Below, piece after piece: positions 22,593 to 32,100 of a stretch of 64,000 nt of DNA. A model generated the notes under the pieces. The model saw only the letters and a list, made by a program, of their open reading frames with translations. It searched no databases and was not told where the DNA came from. The DNA lies in assembly GCA_943736015.1 (NCBI GenBank), contig OX031072.1, forward strand, positions 8,769,501 to 8,833,500, given 5' to 3'. The stretch comes from Tridacna crocea (Eukaryota; Mollusca; Bivalvia; Cardiida; Cardiidae). The position numbers were made by a program, and so were the translations under genes. The first letter of the stretch is position 1; each line of letters opens with the position of its first letter.

Positions 22593-23062
22593 TACACTTA
22601 TCGGTGGAATCAAATCTCTTGGACAACTTTAATACAGTTTCACCCAAGGAACATCCCTACCAAGTTTCATCAAGATTGGCCCAGTGGTTTAGGAGGAGAA
22701 GATGTTAAAAAAAAATCATGGACAATGGATGACAGATGATGGACGACAGACATTGGGCGATCACAAAAGCTCACCTTGAGCACTTTGTGCTCAGGTTAGC
22801 TATAAAGACAATTATTTGCATATCTTCAATCACTGAATTCTCCCTAAAAATTTCATTCTGACACCCTAACCATTCTAATGTGTAGAAAAATATTTGATAA
22901 ATTCAATAAAATTGATGACCAGAAATACAGCCTACATAATATTTTGCTTATTTTATATCGCTGCCTTATTTGCCTAGAATTTGTTTGAACAAATTCTTAT
23001 GCCTAGTTATAAATTTTCATCAAAGGGAGATGAAAATGTTGACAATCAATATCAAGTGACAT

Positions 23063-23296
23063 TTAACCCTTTACCACAGAATGACAGCTTTTTACAACCT
23101 TTGTAAAGAAGCTTTTTGAAAACATTGTCAGGAAAGGAGAAAATACTGTTTGACAAAATAAATGTGGCTTAAAAATTCCCACAATGTTTTCCACTCTTCC
23201 AAAAACAAATTTCAATTTTTGAGCCACATTTATTTTGTCATCTGCAAATGCTTACAATTTGGACCAGTCTAAAGTATCCTCATTTTTAAGAGTTAA
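23063..23296 (-). mobile_element. TTAA MITE family 1, core rearranged
   Basis: The right core arm is replaced by TTTGACAAAATAAATGTGGC, an arm A fragment. Right TTAA shared with the next copy. Confidence 0.75.
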
Positions 23297-23522
23297 CCCT
23301 TTACCACACAATGACCACTTTTGACAACACTGGTATAAAAGCCTTTTGAAAACACTGTGAGAAAAGGAGAAAATACTGGAAACCAGGATTTTCTCTTTTT
23401 CCCACAATGTTTTTTAACTCCATCAAAGAAAAATTGCTCAGGTTGAGCCACACTGAAATAGTCATCTGCAAATGCTTTAAATTTGGACAGGGCTAAAATT
23501 TTGTCATCTGGTAAAAGGTTAA
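23293..23522 (-). mobile_element. TTAA MITE family 1
   Basis: Second of three elements joined through shared TTAA sites (23063-23707). Centre CTGGAAACCAGG. Confidence 0.8.
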
Positions 23523-23707
23523 GCTCTATACCAAAAACAGAACTCTAGACTGTTTCAAATTCGAATCATTTGCAGATGACAATTTAAAGGCGGCAAAAAT
23601 GACAAAAATCTTTCCTTGATCAAGTGAAAAAACTTCTGTGAAAAAGACAAAATGCTGGTTATCATAATGTTTTAAACAAGTTATAGTTGTCTAGTGAAGG
23701 GTTAGCC
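23519..23707 (+). mobile_element. TTAA MITE family 1 bordering the minisatellite
   Basis: Arm A then a damaged core, ending TTGTCTAGTGAAGGGTTA. That right end is the first half of the minisatellite repeat unit. Confidence 0.68.
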
Positions 23708-24410
23708 AGATGGCAATATATTGGACAGTGATTGTCTAGTGAAGGGTTGACAAGATGACAATATATTGGACAGTGATCGCCTAGTGAAGGGCTAGCCCGA
23801 TGGCAATATATTGGACAGTGATCGCCCAGTGAAGGGTTAGCCAGATGGCCATATATTGGACAGTGATCGCCCAGTGAAGGGTTGACAAGATGGCCATATA
23901 TTGGACAGTGATCGCCCAGTGAAGGGCTAGCCCGATGGTCATATATTGGACAGTGATCGCCCAGTGAAGGGCTAGCCCGATGGCCATTAATTGGACAGTG
24001 ATCGCCCAGTGAAGGGTTGACCAGATGGCCATAATTGGACAGTGATTGCCTAGCGAAGGGTTGACCAGATGACCATATATTGGACAGTGACCGTCTAGCG
24101 AAGGGTTGACCAGATGACCATATATTTGACAGTGATCGTCTAGCAAAGGGTTGACCAGATGGCAATATTGGACAGTGATCGCCTAGCGAAGGGTTGACCA
24201 GATGACCATATATTGGACAGTGATCGTCTAGCGAAGGGTTGACCAGATGGCAATATTGGACAGTGATCGCCTAGCGAAGGGTTGACCAGATGGCAATATT
24301 GGACAGTGATTGTCTACCCAAGTGTGTACCAGATGGCAATATATTGGACAGTAATTGTCTAGCAAAGGATTGACCAGATGGCAATATTACACAGTTACTG
24401 TCTAGCAATG
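23687..24410. repeat. minisatellite, ~16 units of 42-45 bp
   Basis: Unit: TTGTCTAGTGAAGGGTTGA followed by CCAGATGGCAATATATTGGA and CAGTGA. Units vary among GCGAAGGG, GTGAAGGG and AGCCCGATGG types, with 42-bp variants lacking ATA. The first half of the unit resembles the right end of a TTAA MITE and the second half the left end of one. A 45-bp unit is divisible by 3, which explains the 167- and 121-codon frames on the - strand. Confidence 0.9.
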
Positions 24411-24485
24411 GGTTCATCAGATGACAAAATTTCAAACTTGTCTTACTTTAAAACATTTATCGTAGACAAATTAAATGTGGCTTAA
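24408..24485 (+). mobile_element. TTAA MITE fragment after the minisatellite
   Basis: CAGATGACAAAATTTCAAAC and AGACAAATTAAATGTGGCTT: the arm A left part of a MITE, continuing where the last repeat unit stops. Followed at once by the TTAA of the next copy. Confidence 0.65.
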
Positions 24486-24712
24486 CTCTTTACCAAACAA
24501 AAAAAAATTTTAGAATCGTCCAAATTGAAAGCATTTGCAGATGACAAAATAAACAATATTCAAAAACTGAAACTTGACTTCAGAAGAATAAAAAACACTG
24601 TGGGGAAGGAAGGAAATGCTGGTTACCAGTATTTTATCTTTTTCTCACAATGTTTTCAGAAGGCTTCTTCTTTTCAGTTGTGAAAACTAGGTTTTGTTTG
24701 GTAAAGGGTTAA
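24482..24712 (+). mobile_element. TTAA MITE family 1
   Basis: Full length, with a poly-A expansion in arm A (ACAAAAAAAAATTTT) and a diverged right core arm. Confidence 0.82.
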
Positions 24713-25119
24713 ATGATTCCATTTGTCTTTTGAAATATTAGAAAACAGTACATGCTGCAGACTATGTTTTTAAAACCTATTTTTCCAATTTAAACTCAGG
24801 AACATGCAATAAAGGAAAGAAAAGAGTGTGGCAAAGAAACACATCGCTCATTTTCATGAAATCCTTTTTTTTGCCACAATATCTGCATCATTTAACCTGA
24901 CCCAGGTCAAAATCATTTACATGTATTAATATTCTATCTTTACCCTACGCATCACTTGACATATGTCCTGAATGGTCTCAGAATTATTTCGCGTGGTTCA
25001 CACCAATCAATATTTAACTAAGTGGACAGGTTAACTGAAACTTGTCAGTCCATAGTAATAATAGCAAATATAGCAATTTCAAAGTTTATGTTTTTTGGGA
25101 AGTATTGCATCATCAAACA

Positions 25120-25178
25120 GTGTATATCCAAGATCACACTGCACATTTTGTGCAGTCTGATCTTGAATATACACTGTC
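25120..25178. repeat. hairpin repeat H
   Basis: GTGTATATCCAAGATCACAC and GTCTGATCTTGAATATACAC: the outer TGTATAT / ATATACA bases differ from other copies but still pair. Confidence 0.72.
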
Positions 25179-25217
25179 AGCAAAAGCTCCTTGAATCACG
25201 CTTTGTAGGCTATGGGT

Positions 25218-25448
25218 TTAACCCTTTACCAAATGACAAAATTTTAGACTGGTCTAAATTGAAAGCACTTGCAAACAACATAATAAACGCAACTCAAAAA
25301 TTGGAAAATTGGTTTTCAGCAGGGAAGAAAACATTGTGGGAAAAGGAGAAAATGCTGGTTACCAGCATTTTCTCCTTTTCCCACAATGTTTTCAAAAGGC
25401 CTCCATTTCAGGGTCGTAAAAACTAGGGATTGTTTGGTAAAGAGTTAA
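25218..25448 (+). mobile_element. TTAA MITE family 1
   Basis: Close to consensus, with a perfect core palindrome CATTGTGGGAAAAGG / CCTTTTCCCACAATG. Confidence 0.88.
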
Positions 25449-25551
25449 TTGTTTTTAAGTACTGTCCTGTGTATATGTAACTTTCCGAATAATAGTCAGA
25501 GTTCTATTTTTATGCATACTTAAATATTCAGCATAAAGTTCAGGATCAAGA

Positions 25552-25780
25552 TAACCCATTACCACACAATCCCTACTTTTGAAGACCCTGGGAAAGAAGT
25601 CTTTAGAAAAACATTGTGGGAAAAGGAGAAAATGCTGGTAACCAGCATTTTCTTCTTTTCCCACAATGTTTTCTACCCTGCTGGAAACAAATTTTAATTT
25701 TAGAGTTACATTTATTTTGTCATCTGCAGCTGCTTTCAATTTGGACCAGTCTAGAATTTTGTCGTTTGGTAAAGAGTTAA
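25552..25780 (-). mobile_element. TTAA MITE family 1
   Basis: Full length, 60 bp beyond the stop codon of CDF copy 1, so it is probably in or near its 3' UTR. Confidence 0.86.
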
Positions 25781-25839
25781 ATGAAGTAGACAATAATGAA
25801 CTAACTAAACAATACAAAAACTAGGCACTTGTAAGACAC

Positions 25840-26144
25840 TCATATCTGTTTATGTTCTTCACTCGGATGATGTTCAACTTCATAATCTAAATGAACAAAC
25901 GCTCGTTCAACCAACGGAAACTTTTCAAGTTTTTGCTGCAATGTTTCCCCGATATTATGGGCCTCTTTCAAGGACATGCTCTCTGGTAGTACAATATCAA
26001 CTTCGACCAGAAAATTGTTTCCAAAATGGAACGCCCTCACTGTGTCTATAAAGATTATACTTTGATGGTGGTTTAGGCAAATCCAGATGATTTTGCTCAG
26101 GAAATTCCGATCAGCTGTATGACCAGTTAGCAGCTTTATCTGCT
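25840..26144 (-). CDS. CDF copy 1 terminal exon: C-terminal domain
   Basis: 305 nt, phase 1 in. The acceptor TGTTTTCAG lies at 26145 onward, with a long pyrimidine tract on the - strand. It encodes [12 protein letters not shown], then the ferredoxin-like CDF cytosolic dimer domain ([20 protein letters not shown]), ending [10 protein letters not shown] and TGA at 25842-25840. A family 3 MITE starts 22 bp upstream of this exon. Confidence 0.93.
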
Positions 26145-29100
26145 CTGAAAACAGAAAAAAAAAAATTAACCCTTTTCCAAACAAGACCTGGTTTTTACGT
26201 GTCTGCAGTAAAAGTCTTTTGAAAACGCTGCAGGAAAAGGAGAAATTGTTCGTAAGGAGCAATTTCTCCTTTTCCCACAGCGTTTTCTACCCTTTTTGAG
26301 AACTTTCTGCCATTTTCTTAAAATCGAAAATTGTCGTCTGCAAACTCTTTCAGTGTGGAAGAGTCCAAAATTTGTCATTTGAGAAAGGATTAAAGCATGG
26401 ATGTGAAGTAAACCATCAAAGATCCTTTCATGACCATAATTGCCTTAAAGATCAGTGTAGATCAAGATTAGACTGCACAAAACAGACAGTCAAATCTTTG
26501 ATCTGCTCTGTCCACATAGATGAAGCAATAAAGACTAAAGAAAAGACTTGACAAAAAAAAATTTTAATCTTATTTCTAGTCTGAGAATGAGTGCTGGGTT
26601 TATTATGGCATTTTAACCCTTTACCTCACAATGCCAACTTTCAGAAGAAGCCTATTGAAAACATTGCAGAAAAAGCTGGTAACCAGCATTTTCTCCCTTT
26701 TCCACCATGTTTTCTACCCTGTCGAGGAAAAATTGCATCATTTGAAAGTGTGTATTCGTTGCATATGCTTTAAATTTGGACAGGGCTTAAATCTTGTAGT
26801 CTGGTAGAGGTTAAAGGTCAATAAATCTTTACCTCCATAAACAAATTTACCTCCATAAACAAATTTGCAGCTGATAACACTGGGCAAAAGTACTGCATGC
26901 ATATGTTAACGCTTAGTTGTAGTTGCTTTTTCAGAAAATAGTTTGTATTATGGAAGGGAGATAACGCCGGTTGTATGTGAGTTACCTTTTGATATAGATT
27001 CTCCTGTCGACATAATGATGAAATATAGCCAAGTTTTGAGTGACTTTGTAACAGACTGTAATGGAGGTTAACTCTGTTTTAACAGCTAAGGTCATACCAC
27101 AGCAGTCAGTGCAACAACATAATTACATGTACAGGGTTTTCCCTCGGCTTTGAACATTGGGGGTCATTGTGACCCCATTCCTCATTAGTTGCAGGTCATT
27201 TCATTAATTTTGGGGGTCAAAAATACGGATTTCCTTGTCATCAACTTCAAGCACAATTTATAATGCATTTTACCTTTTAAATGCCAACTTCCAAGATTGA
27301 AAAGTCGGTCGATCATTTCTGACGGAAAGGCTGATGTTATTTTTTGACAGACCAATCATTTTCGTCTGAATCGCTGCTTGACGTGGCTTGATCGGCAGTT
27401 GTAGGAAGCAGACGATAGAAGAATGCTACAGTTTTCTTCGTCATGATATTATTTTTCCGCTAACAGCACAGACTTGTAATGTGTACTTTTATATACTGGA
27501 AGTCGTGTAAAATATGCTATGAAATACAGAGAACCCAACCACGACTTTGACTGGGCCCATATTTACGACACGTTCAATATACATTTCGGCGATAATGCGT
27601 AAACCAGTCTTATTCTGTAAATAAATTACCGGAAAACCACTTTTATCTAAAATTAACCCTGTAGTTAAAAAAGAACGGTGTTCGTCTGACATTGAAGCAA
27701 GGACAGACTTGGAATTATGACGCTTTATTCAACTTTGTACATTATTTAGATTTTGGAAAGTTGCGTCACTGATGACGCACTGTCATTTATTTTGGGGGTC
27801 ATTTGAATTAAAATTGCGTCAATGACGCAGGATTTGTGCGTCATGGAAAACCCTGATGTATGTGTTTCCTAGCTTTCTCACTACTATGATAGCTTTCTTT
27901 CTAAGTCACTGACTTCTTTTCTCACATGTACAGAGGTGGTAGTCAAAAACTGGAAAGTTTGCCTCAACCTGGTATCAAATTTACAACTATCAAGTCATAA
28001 GTCAGTTACACTAAACACTGTGCTACCAGGCAACAGGCACTGCAGTTATAAGACAGACAAAATGACAAAAGTTTTGTATGACACAAAGATTGATTTGCTG
28101 TTGTTGTATTGGGGTTTAACGTCACCTTAACAGCTTAGGCCATATCATGGTGGTCGGTGATGCATATGTGTTTCCTCGCTTTCTCACACCAGTAATAATA
28201 CAACTTTCTTTCCAAAGCCACAGACTACTTTTCTCACATGCTTCAGTAGAGGTGAGAGGCCGAAATATGCCAGAAAGAAAGTTCGCCTCAACCAGGTATC
28301 AAACTCACAACCACCAGGTGATAAGTCTGTTGCGCTAACCACTGAGCCACTCGGGCGGGGCCAAGGATTGATTAGTCAACTATTACAACAAGACGGAGAT
28401 CTCCCTAACTCCTGAACATTGTTTGGAAAATATTAACTCTTTACTACACAACAAAATTTTAGACTGGTTCAAATTGAAAGCATTTGCAGATTACAAAATA
28501 AAGGTGACTGAAAAAAATGAAATTTGTTCTTGGAAGGGTAGAAAACACTGTGGGAAAAGGAGAAAATGCTGGTTACCAGCATTTCCTCCTTTTCCCACAG
28601 TGTTTTCAAAAGGCTTCTTTCCCAGGGGTGTCAAAAGTCGGGATTGTGTGGTAATGGTTTAATGATGGCAAGAAGCCTCACAAATTTTGTACTTACCATA
28701 TCCAGTTCTCCACCAGTTTATCAGGATATATATACTGATTAAAATGGCTCCTGTTGGATCTACATACACTAAACCATACTTGCCAACACGATCTACAAAA
28801 TCTTGGGATCCTGAAAAATAGTTTATAGAAAGAACAATTATTACCTTTTTAATCAAGTAGCAAGTTCTACCTAGAGCTTCTTTCTTTGTCAAATCAGATA
28901 TCTTACTTCAGGGCAGAATTGGCACAATTTTTTCTGTACAGATTCAATCTAGTTTACTCTTTACTAAATGACAAAAATTACAAACTTTCAAAATTAAAAG
29001 TATTAGCAGACAACAATTTAAATGCCACTGAAATGATGTGGTTTGGCTTTGATTGAGTGGAAAACATTGTAGGAAAAGGAGAAAATGCTGGGTACCAGCA

Positions 29101-32100
29101 TTTTCTACTTTTCCCATAATATTTTCGAAAGGCTTCTTCCTCATACTTGCTAAACATGAGATTTGTGGAAAAGAGTTTAGAGAATTTGTTCTTAAATCTT
29201 ACACTACTGAAGAATCAAGTGCAGCTAGCTAACAATGAGTGTGACTTGCAAGTTGTTAGAGAGGCATCCATTGGTTATTTCAATGGGTGTGTCATCCGTA
29301 TCATCCAATGGATAACAATGAATGTAATACTTGAAAGCACAAGGACATAATTATGTGGCTTTCATCATACAATGACTTTAGAGTAGAACTAACTAAAGAA
29401 ATAATGGCAACATTACACAGACAACCAGAGCTATGCGCAATGTTATGAACACGACATTGCTCTGAGTAAAACTAGTAGCAAGAAGAAATTCCTGTATTTC
29501 AACATATTTGGAATGCTTTGATCTGGTAAAGAGTTCAACACAAAAACTTCTGAATCTAGTAAAATGACCAGGAAAAAGCAGAACATACATTGAGCTGTAG
29601 CATTGTAATTCTGTTTAACCCTTTCCCAAATGACAAACTTTTGGACTAGACCAAATTGAAAGCATTTGCAGACTACAATTCAACTCTTGCTGAAAAGATG
29701 AAAAAGTCTATGATAGGATAGAAAACATTGTGGGAAAAGGAGAAAATGCTGGTTACCAGCATTTTCTCCTTTTCCCACAATGTTTTCAAAGGGCTACTAT
29801 TCCAGACCCGTAAAAACCAGGGATTGTTTGGGAAAGGGTTAAATTCTACACGATAAAAAGGCTGTAAAATGAAATTCTGTGTAATTCGTACTTACCAAAA
29901 TATCCACAAATAATGGCAACAATATTTGACAACACATCATTTCTGTGATCTTGACCCAGAGCTCTAACAGAACTACTTTTTCGACCCAAACAATAACACA
30001 ACAAATACAGTATAAACTTGGTCACTGAAATGTAAGAAAAGCTCCACAGACAAGGCAAAGGTTGAAATCTACAACGTCTAAAAAGATCCAAATTTTAAGA
30101 GTCACATGCACACCTACACATAGAGTTTTATTGTAGTAGATTTTGTAACTCATTACCAAACAACAATATTTTGGGCTAGCCTAAATTGAAAGCATTTGCA
30201 GACGACAAAATAAAAGTGACTGAATATTTGAATTTTCTTTTGTGAAGGGTAGAAAACATTGAGGGAAAAGAAGAAAATGCTGGTTACCAGCATTTTCTCC
30301 TTTTCCCACAATGTTTTCTAAAGGCTTCTTTCTCAAGGGCGTCAAAAGTAGGGATTATGTGGTAATGGGTCAACTTATTCCCATGGAAACTGTAGGTTTT
30401 ATGCACACAAGAAATTGCTTACAGACAACAAATGGACAGATGGACAGCCAGACAGGGTGTAAAGAAATGGAACAATAATATGTATTTTCATTCAATACAG
30501 AAAAATATGGTCACTGAAATAACAAAAAAACAACAACAACATGTATTGGTACTAGTATTTAGGCTAAAATTTCAATTTACATGCCCATAATTGCTATAAA
30601 ACATACTTATTGTAGAAGAAAATTTTTGAAATTTTCTGAAAAAAAGGAGCACTGCTTGTTAACCTTTTACTCCATAAGGCATTTCTATGGTATCTCTGAT
30701 TGACCCTTAATAACAGCAAGGATGAAGCCATTTCTTATGTGTATATGACACCTTTTGACAACATAGAAAACTTTGTGACAAAAGGTGAAATTGCTCGTCA
30801 CCACCAGCAATTTCACCTTTTGCCACAATGTTTTCCACAGGCTCCTAGAAGCAATGCGTAGAAATGAGTATCTATGGAGTAAAGGGTTAAACCATTTACC
30901 CATCAACTCCAAATTTATACAACCCTAAAGTAAGAAAAGTTTTCAAACATCTCCTTTGGCTCACAAGATGAATTCCCATACTTTGCCTAATAAAACTTTC
31001 CCAAGGCAAGACACCAAACAACTATTGTATAAACACTCACTTAACCTTTTACCAAACAATCCATGCTTTTTAAGACTGAGATCGAAGCCTTTTGCAAACA
31101 TTGTTGGAAAAGGAGAAAATGCTGGTAACCAGCATTTTCTCCTTTTCCCACAATGTTTTCAGAGGGCTTTTTTTTCCTGGGTCGTCAAATCCAGGGCTTG
31201 TTTAGTAAAAGGTTGACTTTTTACAAATCACTTTTTTTTTTGTCGTCTGCAAGTGCTCTCAATATGGACCTGTCTAAAATTTTGTTGTTTGGTAAATAGT
31301 TAAAAGAGAACCTTGGAAAGCAGATGTACAGTTACTGCATCTTACCAACAAGAGTACTGCATGCCGATACCAAGGCTTGGCAGTGGTTGCTTGAATTTCA
31401 TTGAAAATTTTAACCCTTTACCCCATAAGGCATTCCTAAGGTATCTCAGACTGACCCTAAATAACAGCAAGGATGAAGCCGTTTCTTATGTGTATATGAC
31501 ACCTTTTGACAGCATAGAAAACATTGTGACAAAAGGTGAAATTGCTCGTCACGAGCAATTTCACCTTTTGCCACAATGTTTTCAAAAGGCTCCTACAAGC
31601 AGTGCATAGAAATGAGTATCTATGGAGTAAAGGGTTAAGTCACAAAAAGGGGGATTACTGTTCCAAAATATACTTTGATGGTTACCAGCCCTTGCTGCTA
31701 AATGGGTTCTCCATTATAAAGTCAAAATTTTCGAATTTCGAAGTTCATATCTTCAGTGACAACAGAGACATTAAAAAAATTCAAAGTTTTTGCCTACCAA
31801 CACAGACAATGCTAGGGTTCCATATACCTCTATGTTTTCTTCGAAAACAGCTAGGCTAAGAATAAAGATGACAGTTTCCTTACCAACTGTTCCAGCTGCT
31901 ATCAATATAACAGTTAGGTTGACTGTAGGAATGTTTCCAGATTTAGATGCATAACTGACCATGATCTGGATCGATTCTATCACAAGTTGAAACGAGGCAA
32001 GAGACATTATCACAGATAGAATTACAATAGCGATGGGTTCGAGGCGGGATTTACCTGAAAAATACAAGCAAACAATAACATGATTTAACCCTTTCCCAAA

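Larger units (their letters stand above)
20543..22803 (+). mobile_element. Helitron-like non-autonomous element A (5' truncated)
   Basis: The 3' end has the family signature: a GATCACAAAAGCTCACC block, hairpin GAGCACTTTGTGCTC (22778-22792), then AGGTTAGCTA, a decayed CTAA end. No GAGGGCCATGATGGCCC head is present. It carries two unlike tandem cores, ~145-bp units (20560-21790) and ~160-bp units (21950-22560), as if two elements had fused. X-box palindrome at 22579-22592. Confidence 0.7.

Noticed and set aside
21987-22739. 250-codon open frame
   Set aside because: It runs through the ~160-bp tandem core and 3' module of Helitron-like element A; the same phrases recur in element D, so it is repeat sequence rather than a protein.
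23662-24165. 167-codon and 121-codon open frames on the - strand with repeated SPSLGDHCPIYGHL motifs
   Set aside because: They are the 45-bp minisatellite read in frames that the period keeps open; no start context, no homology, and two frames are open at once.
23687-24410. CRISPR-like array of regularly spaced repeats
   Set aside because: There are no unique spacers; the whole unit repeats, and the context is a eukaryotic genome with no cas genes.
26613-26814. Full-length LTR or LINE element in the gene-free regions
   Set aside because: No reverse transcriptase, integrase or transposase motifs were found in any frame; everything recognisable is non-autonomous.
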